This document shows positions 55,700-63,665 of a stretch of DNA of 64,000 nucleotides, in pieces. Source of the DNA: Arthrobacter antioxidans (GTDB lineage: Bacteria; Actinomycetota; Actinomycetes; Actinomycetales; Micrococcaceae). Position 1 is the first letter of the stretch, and each line of letters starts with the position of its first letter. The DNA is taken from assembly GCF_023100725.1 (NCBI RefSeq), contig NZ_CP095501.1, positions 992,001 through 1,056,000 on the forward strand. The letters run 5' to 3'. The position numbers were made by a program, and so were the translations under genes. The notes below the pieces were generated by a model that saw nothing but the letters and a program-made list of their open reading frames with translations, was not told the DNA's origin and searched no databases.

Positions 55700-57222
55700 G
55701 GGACAGCGGCGCCGTCGAAGCCCTCCTCGCGGACGCACTTCGGATCTACGACGACGACCCCGCGGTGCGTGCCGAGCTCGAGGGGTACGCGCGGCGCCTG
55801 CGCGAGCCGCTGCGCGTGGCCGTCGCCGGCATGGTCAAGGCCGGCAAGTCCACGCTCCTCAACGCGATCATCGGCGAGGAGATCGCCCCCACCGACACCG
55901 GGGAGTGCACGCGCATCATCACCTGGTACCGCTACGCGGCGACGCCCCGGATCACCCTGCATCCGGTGGAGGGCGAGCCGCGACTGCTGCCCCTCACCCG
56001 GGTGGGCGGGCGGCTCGTGTTCGACCTCGGCGGGCAGCGGGCGGAGGAGGTGGCGCGCCTCGTGGTCGACTGGCCGGCCGAGAACCTGCGCGCCCTGACG
56101 CTCATCGACACCCCGGGCATCGCCTCACTCTCCACGGACGTCTCCGCGCGCAGCACGCGGTTCCTCACCCCGGAGGACGCACCGTCCGAGGCCGACGCCG
56201 TCATCTACCTCATGCGGCACCTGCACGCCTCGGACCTGCTGTTCCTCGAGGCGTTCCACGACACCAGCGCCGCCCGCTCGGGCACCGTGAACGCGCTCGC
56301 CATCCTCTCGCGCGCGGACGAGGTGGGGGCGGGGCGGCTCGATTCGCTGATCGCCGCCTCCCGCATCGCCGACCGCTACCGGGCCGATCCGTCCCTCAGA
56401 TCCCTGGTGCTCGACGTCCTCCCCATGGCCGGCCTGCTCGCCCAGAGCGCGCGGACCCTCCGGCAGGCGGAGTACCAGGTGTTCGTGGCGCTGGCTGCGC
56501 TGGACAGGACGGAGAGGGACCGCACCCTGATCTCCGCCGACCGCTTCGTCGCGGGCAGCGCCGCCCTCGGCATCTCGACGGAGGACGCGGCGCACCTGCT
56601 GGACCGGTTCGGGATGTTCGGGCTCCGTCTGGGCGCCGCGCTGGTGCGCGGCGGCGCCGGCGGTGCGACGGCGCTGGCCCACGAGCTGGCGCGTCGCAGC
56701 GGGCTCGACCAGCTGATGACGCTCGTGACGCGGCAGTTCGACGCGCGGGCCACCGCCCTGCGGGCCCGGACGGCGCTGACCGGGCTCGAGGTGATCCTCG
56801 CCGCGCACCCCCGCGACGGAGCCGCGCGGCTCCAGGCCGGCGTCGAGAGGATCACGGCCACCGCCCACGAGATGACCGAGCTGAAACTGCTGTCCGCGCT
56901 GCGTGCCGGCCGCGTCCCGCTGCCCGCACCTGCGGTGGCGGAGGCCGAGCGGCTCGTCGGAGGCTCCGGCACGGCCGCTGCGGACCGCCTCGGGCTGGAC
57001 GCGGCCGCCGACCCCGGGGAGGTGCGGTCCGCCGCGCTCGGGCGGCTGCACCGGTGGCGCCTGCTGGCCGAGAACCCGCTCACCGGCCGAGGGGCACAGG
57101 AGGCGTGCCAGATCGTGGTGCGCACCTGCGAGGAACTGGCGGTCCGTGCGGGCGCCGCCCCCCGGGTGGGCGGACCGGACCCTGCGGTGGCGCCCGTCAG
57201 CGTCGGGAGTGCGCGTCCCTGA
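55696..57222 (+). CDS. iniC: Dynamin-like GTPase, IniC type
   Basis: 508 residues. P-loop AVAGMVKAGKSTLLNAIIG (45-52), G2 in PTDTGECTRI, G3 LIDTPGIASLS (138-141) and G4 ILSRADEVGAG. The rest is helical. It is shorter than the IniA-type protein and lacks the hydrophobic hairpin, so it may act as a heteromeric partner, as proposed for IniC. The GTG overlaps the preceding TGA (GTGA), implying equal production. Its last 26 bases overlap the gene on the other strand. Confidence 0.87.
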   Translation: MRDSGAVEALLADALRIYDDDPAVRAELEGYARRLREPLRVAVAGMVKAGKSTLLNAIIGEEIAPTDTGECTRIITWYRYAATPRITLHPVEGEPRLLPLTRVGGRLVFDLGGQRAEEVARLVVDWPAENLRALTLIDTPGIASLSTDVSARSTRFLTPEDAPSEADAVIYLMRHLHASDLLFLEAFHDTSAARSGTVNALAILSRADEVGAGRLDSLIAASRIADRYRADPSLRSLVLDVLPMAGLLAQSARTLRQAEYQVFVALAALDRTERDRTLISADRFVAGSAALGISTEDAAHLLDRFGMFGLRLGAALVRGGAGGATALAHELARRSGLDQLMTLVTRQFDARATALRARTALTGLEVILAAHPRDGAARLQAGVERITATAHEMTELKLLSALRAGRVPLPAPAVAEAERLVGGSGTAAADRLGLDAAADPGEVRSAALGRLHRWRLLAENPLTGRGAQEACQIVVRTCEELAVRAGAAPRVGGPDPAVAPVSVGSARP

Positions 57223-57727
57223 TCCACCGCGACGCCGGCGGGAGCAGACCCAGGAGGAACGCGAGGGCAGCGACCGCCAGCTGGAGACCCGCCAGATGGA
57301 CCGTGGGCTGGAACCCCGCGGAGCCGTCGCCGAGGAGGGCGAACACCAGCAGTACCGCACCCGCATCGAGCGCGAGCATCACGAGGAGCACCCACCGCAC
57401 GCCGCCGACACCGCGCAGCAGCGGGCGGACGAGCAGGCCCTCGACCACCAGCACCACCGCGAACAGCGCGAGCGTGCCCCAGAGGGCGATCGCGGCGACC
57501 TGGTCCAGCCGGGCGGGGTCCGCTGCGCCGTCGATGCCTGCGGCGGTCTCCCGGAGGCCGGCCAGATGCGCGTCGCGGTCCAGGTAGCCGGTCACGAGCG
57601 CCGCGCCGCCGACGACGACTCCCATGAGCCACAGCGCGCCCACGGACCGGACCAGCGGGGGAGGAGACTCCACCCTGAGCGCGGGAGGCGGGACGGCGTT
57701 GGACATCTCTGGCCGGGGAGGACGCAT
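57197..57727 (-). CDS. Small four-helix membrane protein of unknown function
   Basis: 176 residues. I do not recognise a named family. Four hydrophobic segments are visible: SVGALWLMGVVVGGAALVTG, IALWGTLALFAVVLVVEGLL, WVLLVMLALDAGAVLLVFAL and LAGLQLAVAALAFLLGLLPP, with a short extracytoplasmic loop rich in Asp after the first. The ATG at 57727 is preceded by TAGATT and six bases, so it seems leaderless; an ATG seven codons later is an alternative. It converges on the IniC-type gene, overlapping its end by 26 bases. Confidence 0.72.
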   Translation of the reverse strand: MRPPRPEMSNAVPPPALRVESPPPLVRSVGALWLMGVVVGGAALVTGYLDRDAHLAGLRETAAGIDGAADPARLDQVAAIALWGTLALFAVVLVVEGLLVRPLLRGVGGVRWVLLVMLALDAGAVLLVFALLGDGSAGFQPTVHLAGLQLAVAALAFLLGLLPPASRWIRDAHSRR

Positions 57728-57733
57728 GCTCGT

Positions 57734-57739
57734 AATCTA
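57734..57739 (-). promoter_or_regulatory. Leaderless promoter -10 for the four-helix membrane protein
   Basis: TAGATT on the minus strand, six bases, then the ATG at 57727. Confidence 0.45.
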
Positions 57740-57857
57740 GCCCCGCCGCGCGAGGGCTTCAATGGTCGTCCGGCGACCGCCCGGCCGGCGGCAGCGCGAG
57801 TGGTCGGGGTCGGCATTCGAGTACCGGGCACGCTGCCGGACCGGCCCGGCCGGCTTC

Positions 57858-57863
57858 TACCGT
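57858..57863 (+). promoter_or_regulatory. Leaderless promoter -10 for the 42-residue membrane protein
   Basis: TACCGT, six bases, then the ATG at 57870. Confidence 0.35.
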
Positions 57864-57869
57864 TGCTGC

Positions 57870-57998
57870 ATGTCCAACACACCGTCGCCCGAGCACGACC
57901 GCCGGCGCGAGGACGGAGGGCAGTCCCGCAGCTGGACCGTCGTCGGGACCCTCGTCCTGGTGTTCGTCGTCGTCGTCGTCCTGTTCCTGCTGCTCTGA
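57870..57998 (+). CDS. 42-residue single-pass membrane protein
   Basis: The peptide starts MSNTPSPEHDRRREDGG, a charged cytoplasmic-looking stretch, and ends in one strong helix, WTVVGTLVLVFVVVVVLFLL, that runs to the C-terminus. This is a tail-anchored layout. No family is recognised. Support comes from the clean membrane helix, a stop directly after it, and a TACCGT box six bases before the ATG. It lies between the divergent membrane gene and tRNA-Gln. Confidence 0.55.
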   Translation: MSNTPSPEHDRRREDGGQSRSWTVVGTLVLVFVVVVVLFLLL

Positions 57999-58136
57999 CC
58001 CCGGCCGCCCCGCCCCACCCGGTCCCGGTGCACGTGTGCCGGGGCCGTCCACTGGGTGCGTCGTGGCAAAGTCCCGCGGGCATGGCAAACTAGATAACCG
58101 TGCGCACATGCCCCGGCCCACCGGGGTACGTCGCGG

Positions 58137-58208
58137 TCCGCCCTGGTGTAATGGCAGCACCCCAGCCTTTGGAGCTGTGGAGTATAGGTTCGAATCCTAT
58201 GGGCGGAA
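58137..58208 (+). tRNA. tRNA-Gln (TTG anticodon)
   Basis: The acceptor stem TCCGCCC (58137-58143) pairs with GGGCGGA (58201-58207), with discriminator A at 58208. The anticodon arm CCAGC-CTTTGGA-GCTGT gives anticodon TTG, and the T arm contains GGTTCGAATCC. CCA is not encoded. A TAGATA box at 58091-58096 is a possible -10. Placement just before glmU is common in actinobacteria. Confidence 0.95.
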
Positions 58209-58274
58209 CGGGGAAGGCCGGGGTCGGCCGGCCCGCCGCACACGCCGGTCACCTACAGGTAGGAGCGCTTCTTC

Positions 58275-59798
58275 GTGAGCAACCAGGACGAAACCACGCA
58301 CCTCGGGGACGGCGACGTCCCGGCAGCCGTCATCGTCCTCGCCGCCGGCGCGGGCACCCGCATGAAGTCGCGGACCCCCAAGATCCTGCACCCCATCGGC
58401 GGGATCTCCATGATCGGCCACGCGCTGCGGGCCGCGCGCGCCATCGGGCCGCGGGAGCTCGCCGTCGTCGTCCGCCATGAGCGGGACCGCGTGGCGGAGC
58501 ACGTGGGCAGCGTGGATCCCGAGGCCGTCCTGATCGACCAGGACGAGCTGCCGGGCACCGGGCGCGCCGTCCAGGTGGCGCTCGAGGGCCTCGACGCCCG
58601 GACCGGGAGCCCGCTGAGCGGCACCGTCGTGGTCACCTACGGCGATGTCCCGCTGCTCACACCCGAGACCCTGCAGGAGCTCGTGGCCGTCCACCACGGC
58701 GAGGCCAACGCCGTCTCCGTCCTCACCGCGGTCCTCGAGGACCCCACCGGGTACGGGCGCATCCAGCGCCACGAGGACGGCACCGTCCTCGCGATCGTGG
58801 AGCACAAGGATGCCTCGCCCGAGCAGCGGGCCATCCGTGAGGTCAACTCCGGCATCTACGCCTTCGACGCCGACGTCCTGCGGCGGGCCCTGACGCAAGT
58901 CGATGCGTCGAACGCGCAGGGCGAGATGTACCTGACGGACGTCCTCGCCATCGCGCGGGCCGACGGCGGCCGCGTCGCCGCCGTGGTGCAGGAGGACCGC
59001 TGGCAGGTCGAGGGCGCCAATGACCGCGTGCAGCTCGCCGCGCTCGGCGCCGAACTCAACCGCCGCGTCGTCGGGCAGTGGATGCTGGCCGGGGTCACGG
59101 TCGTGGACCCGGCCACCACCTGGATCGATTCCACCGTGGTCCTCGAGGAGGACGTCACCATCCTGCCCGGCACGCAGCTCCACGGGGAGACCTCCGTGGC
59201 GCGCGACGCCGTGGTGGGCCCGGACACCACGCTGACCGACGTCGTCGTCTGCGAGGGCGCGCATGTGGTGCGCACGCACGGCAGCGGCGCGCGCATCGGC
59301 GCCGGCGCGAGCGTGGGCCCCTTCACCTACCTGCGCCCCGGCACGGTCCTGGGTGAGGACGGCAAGATCGGGGCGTTCTACGAGACGAAGAACGTGACGA
59401 TCGGGCGCGGTTCCAAGCTGTCCCACCTCGGGTACGCCGGTGACGCCGAGATCGGCGAGTACACGAACATCGGCTGCGGCAACATCACCGCCAACTACGA
59501 CGGCGTGAACAAGCACCGCACGGTCATCGGCTCCCACGTCCGCACCAGCTCCAACACGGTCTTCGTGGCCCCGGTGAGCGTGGGCGACGGCGCCTACACC
59601 GGCGCCGGAGCCGTGGTCCGCCAGGACATCCCGTCGGGCTCCCTCGCCGTGAACGTCGCACCCCAGCGGAACATCGCCGACTGGGTGGCCAAGAAGCGGC
59701 CCGGCACCGCCTCCGCCGATGCCGCGGGCGTCGCCGGCACGCCGCCCACAGAACCCCCCACGAGTACCCCCACCGAAGAGAAGAGCACTCAGGCATGA
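58275..59798 (+). CDS. glmU: Bifunctional UDP-N-acetylglucosamine pyrophosphorylase / glucosamine-1-phosphate acetyltransferase
   Basis: 507 residues. The N-terminal uridyltransferase begins VIVLAAGAGTRMKSRTPKIL and includes VVTYGDVPLLTPET; the C-terminal half is a left-handed beta-helix with hexapeptide repeats, YLRPGTVLGEDGKIGAFYETKN and the catalytic region NYDGVNKHRTVIGS. It makes UDP-GlcNAc for peptidoglycan. The last 30 residues are a Pro/Thr/Glu tail. The GTG follows AGGAG at ten bases. The stop overlaps the prs ATG. Confidence 0.96.
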   Translation: MSNQDETTHLGDGDVPAAVIVLAAGAGTRMKSRTPKILHPIGGISMIGHALRAARAIGPRELAVVVRHERDRVAEHVGSVDPEAVLIDQDELPGTGRAVQVALEGLDARTGSPLSGTVVVTYGDVPLLTPETLQELVAVHHGEANAVSVLTAVLEDPTGYGRIQRHEDGTVLAIVEHKDASPEQRAIREVNSGIYAFDADVLRRALTQVDASNAQGEMYLTDVLAIARADGGRVAAVVQEDRWQVEGANDRVQLAALGAELNRRVVGQWMLAGVTVVDPATTWIDSTVVLEEDVTILPGTQLHGETSVARDAVVGPDTTLTDVVVCEGAHVVRTHGSGARIGAGASVGPFTYLRPGTVLGEDGKIGAFYETKNVTIGRGSKLSHLGYAGDAEIGEYTNIGCGNITANYDGVNKHRTVIGSHVRTSSNTVFVAPVSVGDGAYTGAGAVVRQDIPSGSLAVNVAPQRNIADWVAKKRPGTASADAAGVAGTPPTEPPTSTPTEEKSTQA

Positions 59799-60775
59799 GC
59801 GAGATCACCGCACACGGCGAGAAGAAGCTGGTCCTGGCCTCGGGGCGCGCGCACCCGGAGCTGGCGGAGGAGATCGCTTCCTGGCTGGGCACCGAGCTGC
59901 TGCCGGTCTCGGCCTACGACTTCGCCAACGGCGAGATCTACGTGCGGTCGGGGGAGAGTGTCCGAGGCACGGACGTCTTCGTGATCCAGGCGCACCCCGC
60001 CCCCCTGAACAACTGGCTGATGGAACAGCTCATCATGATCGACTCCCTGAAGCGGGCCTCGGCCAAGCGGATCACCGTGGTCTCGCCGTTCTACCCCTAC
60101 GCCCGCCAGGACAAGAAGGGCAGGGGGCGCGAGCCCATCTCGGCCCGCCTCGTCGCGGACCTCTACAAGACGGCCGGCGCCAACCGGCTCATGTCCGTGG
60201 ACCTGCACACCTCCCAGATCCAGGGCTTCTTCGATGGGCCCGTGGACCACCTCATGGCCATCCCGCTGCTGGCGGACTACATCCGTTCGCGCGTCGACGC
60301 CGACAACGTCACCGTCGTCTCGCCGGACACCGGCCGGGTCCGCGTGGCCGAGCAGTGGGCGGAGCGCCTCGGCGGAGCCCCCCTCGCCTTCGTGCACAAG
60401 AGCCGCGACCTCACCGTCCCCAACCAGGCCGTCTCCAAGCAGGTCGTGGGGCAGGTGGAGGGTCGCACCTGCGTGCTGATCGACGACATGATCGACACCG
60501 GGGGCACCATCTCCGGCGCCGTGCAGGTGCTCAAGAACGCGGGCGCCAAGGATGTCATCATCGCCGCCACGCATGCGGTATTCTCGGAGCCGGCATCACG
60601 CCGGCTCGCCGAATCCGGTGCCCGTGAGGTCGTGGTCACCAACACGCTGCCCATTCCCTCGGAGAAGCGGTTCCCGCAGTTGACGGTGCTGTCCATCGCC
60701 CCGCTGATCGCGCGGGCCATCCGCGAGGTGTTCGACGACGGCTCGGTCACCAGCCTGTTCGACGGCAACGCCTGA
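59795..60775 (+). CDS. prs: Ribose-phosphate pyrophosphokinase
   Basis: 326 residues, class I PRPP synthetase. FANGEIYVRSGESVRGTDVF, PYARQDKKGRGREPISARL (ATP loop), SVDLHTSQIQGFFD and the PRPP-binding loop VLIDDMIDTGGTISG are all standard. It makes PRPP for purines, pyrimidines, His, Trp and NAD. Overlap with glmU by ATGA is the usual actinobacterial arrangement. Confidence 0.97.
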   Translation: MSEITAHGEKKLVLASGRAHPELAEEIASWLGTELLPVSAYDFANGEIYVRSGESVRGTDVFVIQAHPAPLNNWLMEQLIMIDSLKRASAKRITVVSPFYPYARQDKKGRGREPISARLVADLYKTAGANRLMSVDLHTSQIQGFFDGPVDHLMAIPLLADYIRSRVDADNVTVVSPDTGRVRVAEQWAERLGGAPLAFVHKSRDLTVPNQAVSKQVVGQVEGRTCVLIDDMIDTGGTISGAVQVLKNAGAKDVIIAATHAVFSEPASRRLAESGAREVVVTNTLPIPSEKRFPQLTVLSIAPLIARAIREVFDDGSVTSLFDGNA

Positions 60776-60797
60776 GCGGCAGCCGGGGTCAACACGC

Positions 60798-60825
60798 AAC
60801 TACTTGATGTAGCAAGTAGTTTTTT
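60798..60825 (+). terminator. AT-rich hairpin with T run after prs (terminator or operator)
   Basis: AACTACTTG (60798-60806) pairs with CAAGTAGTT (60813-60821), six-base loop, then TTTT to 60825; 22 bases after the prs stop. The form is a textbook terminator, but the stem is AT-rich for this genome and its arms match half-sites found elsewhere, so it may also be a regulator-binding site. Confidence 0.55.
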
Positions 60826-60836
60826 GAGGGATTTGA

Positions 60837-60911
60837 GGTAGTCGCACGGTAGTTCGTGGGTCAACAATCGAGTAGGTGGAGTGCAACTCCCGTAAGTGCT
60901 ACTCGTGTAGC
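60837..60911. promoter_or_regulatory. Array of GTAGT-type half-sites upstream of the LuxR ATPase gene
   Basis: GGTAGT at 60837 and 60848, exactly 11 bases apart, then a perfect palindrome GCTAC-TCGT-GTAGC (60898-60911) centred about 67 bases before the predicted leaderless start. With the hairpin at 60798 this makes at least six copies of the core in about 110 bases. Confidence 0.4.
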
Positions 60912-60957
60912 CCGTCGCGACTCTACCTAGGCTCGGAGGCGAACGACCCCTCGAACC

Positions 60958-60963
60958 TAGGAT
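60958..60963 (+). promoter_or_regulatory. Leaderless promoter -10 for the LuxR ATPase gene
   Basis: TAGGAT, eight bases, then the ATG at 60972; no -35 match, consistent with activator control. Confidence 0.4.
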
Positions 60964-60971
60964 GTGGTCTT

Positions 60972-63665
60972 ATGGCTGCGAACGGCCAGGGCGTGTCAGT
61001 TGCTCGCTCCATTCCGCCCGAGGGCCCCGGTCTGACACCTGCTCCGGACGAGGCCCCCTCCTTCGTGGGGCGCGCGGACATCCTCGCGGCGGTCGAGGAG
61101 GCCCTGACCGCCCCGGGATCGGTCGGCGCCGTGCTCGTGGGGGAGGCCGGGGTCGGCAAGACCGCCGTGGTGCAGCAGGTGCTCTCCTCCAGTGCGACAG
61201 CCCTGTACGTGCTCCGCATCCGGGGGGCCCGGGGCTTCCGGGACCAGGCCTACCGGCCCGTCAACTTCCTCCTCACGGAGCTCGAGGCGGACGTCGTCGA
61301 GCATCCCGTGATGGTGCTCCGCGCCGTGGCGGACTTCCTCAACCAGCAGGCGCGCGGGCGCCGCGTGGTCCTCGCCGTGGACAACGTCGAGTACCTCGAT
61401 GCGTCCTCGGCAGCCCTGATCGGGCAGCTCGTGCTCGGCGGGACCGCCAGTGTGCTGCTGACGGCCCAGGACTTCGCCGCGGCGGACCCCCAGTTCGCGG
61501 GCCTCTGGCGGGACGGCTCCCTGCGCCGGCTGGATCTCGCGCCGTTCGACGCCCTGGAGGCGCGGGCCTTCGCGGCGGCCGAGCTGCACGGGGCGGTGAG
61601 CGCCGAGGCCGCGGCGCTGCTGTACCGCATGAGCGGTGGCAACGCGCGCTTCCTCCAGGCCTCGATCCGGGCGGTCCGCGGGCGCAGCGTGGTGCGGCAC
61701 GGGGAGACCTGGGTGCTCCTGCCGGGCAGCATCCCCGTCCCCACGGAGATCGCCGAGGCGGTCCAGCTCATCCTCGAGGAACTGCCTCCCGGGCAGCAGG
61801 AGATCGCCCACGTCGTCGCACTGGCCGGGTGTCTACCCCTCTCCGTCACGCAGTCCATCACCGGCAGCGCGGACCTGGATGCACTCCAGACCGCCGGCCT
61901 GGTCGCGGTGAGGCACGGCGAGCAGGAGTGCGTCGAGTTCCGGGACCCCGTGATCGGCGCGGGTACGGCTGCGTCCCTGTCGGCCCTGCACGCCGGCGAG
62001 CTATACGACAAGTGGGTCGAGGGCGCCGTGCTCGGTGACCTGCTCGATCCCGAGCGACATACCCAGTGGCTGCTGAAGTGCCAGCGGCCGGTCCCGGCAG
62101 GGCTCTCGCTCGCCGCCGCGCGCTCGGCGAAGCGCGCCGGCAGGTACAGCACCGCCGTCGAGTACGCCGAGCTCGGCGATGCCCACCGCTCCTCGGCGGC
62201 CGCCGCCGTCGAGCGCCTCCGCGCCCTCACCTTCACCGGCCGTTTCCAGGACGCCGGCAACGCGCTGCTGCTCGCCGCTCCGCTGCTCGACGACGCGCCG
62301 GCAGCGGAGGCCGTGCCGCTGCTCCTCGCCGGCGTCTTCCTGCGCCACCGCCTCGGGCTGGGCGGGGTGGACGAGGCACTCGACGAAGCCGCGGAGCGCC
62401 TGGAGTCCGACGCCACCGTCGACCCGGGGGAGCGCGCCCGGCTCCGGGCCGACATCGTGATCGCCCGCGCAGAGGTCGCCTCGCTGGAGGGCCGGTTCGT
62501 CGAGGCGCGGGATCTGGTGCTGTCCCTCCGCTCGGACGGCGCCCCGCTGGGCCGGGACCAGGGCATCGCCGGCGACGTCCTGCTGGCCGAGGCGTGGGCC
62601 ATGCTGGAGGACCAGCTGGACGCGCTCCAGCTCGCCGATGCCCTCGCGGACCGCCTGCAGGAGCCCGACGTCGCCTCGCGTACCCGGGAACTCGCCTACC
62701 TGCGCCTGATCGCCGTCTACAGCGCCACCGGCTCCTGGGAGCAGGGCTCCCGCAAGCTCCGCCTCGCGGAGGGCGACAGCGGCACGGTGCTCCACAGTTC
62801 GGCCGTGCAGATGGCCCTGGGGCTCGTCCGTGGCCGGTACGGGACGCCGGAGGACGCCCTGGCGGTCCTGACACCGGCCTTCGATCAGCTGCGGGTCGGC
62901 GACCCGCAGCGCGTGCTGCCCCTCGCCGCCACGGCCATCGCCTACTGCCATGCCATGAGCGACAACATCAAGGCCGCGATCCCACTCCTGGTGCACGCGG
63001 AGCCGACGGCGGGTGATCCCTGGCTGGTGCGCCGGGTCGCGTCCCAGCTGCAGCTGCTCAGTGTGGGGCTGCGCGAGGCGAAGCCCGATGCCGCGCGGCA
63101 GCTGCAGGCCATGGGGCGCAGCGACAGGGAACGCGGCGCATCCCTGTTCGCGCTGTCCGCGTTCACGAGTGCTGTGCGGCTCGGCAGCACCGGGTCCCTG
63201 ACGGAGCTCTCCGAGGTCGCCGCCCGCGTGCAGGGACCCTACGCCCACCTGTGCGAGACGTTCGCGAAGGGCGTGAGCCACCGTGATGCAGAGGTGCTCC
63301 TGCAGGCCATGGATCTCGCCGCCGCGGGTGGGGACCAGAACTTCGGGCGGGATGCCGCCCGCTCGGCCCTCCACGCGGCGCGGGCCCTGGGGGACAAGTC
63401 GACGGTGCGCGAGGTCCAGCATCGGGCCCGGCGCGTCCTGGCCGACCTCGACGCCGGCGGGCCCACCTCCCAGCTCGACTGCCTCACCCCGCGGGAGGCG
63501 GAGATCGCCCAGCTGGCGGTGAGCGGCCTCATGAACCGGGAGATCGCCGAGGCCATGTGCGTGTCCGTGCGGACCATCGAGGGGCACCTGTACCAGATCT
63601 ACTCGAAACTGCACGTGTCCTCACGCTCCCAGCTCGCAGAGCTGTTCCCGGCACCGCTCGGATGA
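60972..63665 (+). CDS. Large LuxR-family (LAL/MalT-like) ATPase regulator
   Basis: 897 residues. An N-terminal AAA/STAND ATPase follows FVGRADILAAVEEAL; Walker A is LVGEAGVGKTAVV (57-64) and Walker B RRVVLAVDNVEYLD. The middle is a long helical, TPR-like region. The C-terminal HTH (about 835-890) has LTPREAEIAQLAVSGLMNREIAEAMCVSVRTIEGH, a GerE-type DNA-binding domain. Such proteins switch on transcription when a ligand drives ATP-dependent assembly. Mycobacterial IniR, the activator of iniBAC, is also a large LuxR-type ATPase. The ATG at 60972 is chosen by conservation and the -10 position. The next gene overlaps its stop. Confidence 0.88.
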   Translation: MAANGQGVSVARSIPPEGPGLTPAPDEAPSFVGRADILAAVEEALTAPGSVGAVLVGEAGVGKTAVVQQVLSSSATALYVLRIRGARGFRDQAYRPVNFLLTELEADVVEHPVMVLRAVADFLNQQARGRRVVLAVDNVEYLDASSAALIGQLVLGGTASVLLTAQDFAAADPQFAGLWRDGSLRRLDLAPFDALEARAFAAAELHGAVSAEAAALLYRMSGGNARFLQASIRAVRGRSVVRHGETWVLLPGSIPVPTEIAEAVQLILEELPPGQQEIAHVVALAGCLPLSVTQSITGSADLDALQTAGLVAVRHGEQECVEFRDPVIGAGTAASLSALHAGELYDKWVEGAVLGDLLDPERHTQWLLKCQRPVPAGLSLAAARSAKRAGRYSTAVEYAELGDAHRSSAAAAVERLRALTFTGRFQDAGNALLLAAPLLDDAPAAEAVPLLLAGVFLRHRLGLGGVDEALDEAAERLESDATVDPGERARLRADIVIARAEVASLEGRFVEARDLVLSLRSDGAPLGRDQGIAGDVLLAEAWAMLEDQLDALQLADALADRLQEPDVASRTRELAYLRLIAVYSATGSWEQGSRKLRLAEGDSGTVLHSSAVQMALGLVRGRYGTPEDALAVLTPAFDQLRVGDPQRVLPLAATAIAYCHAMSDNIKAAIPLLVHAEPTAGDPWLVRRVASQLQLLSVGLREAKPDAARQLQAMGRSDRERGASLFALSAFTSAVRLGSTGSLTELSEVAARVQGPYAHLCETFAKGVSHRDAEVLLQAMDLAAAGGDQNFGRDAARSALHAARALGDKSTVREVQHRARRVLADLDAGGPTSQLDCLTPREAEIAQLAVSGLMNREIAEAMCVSVRTIEGHLYQIYSKLHVSSRSQLAELFPAPLG

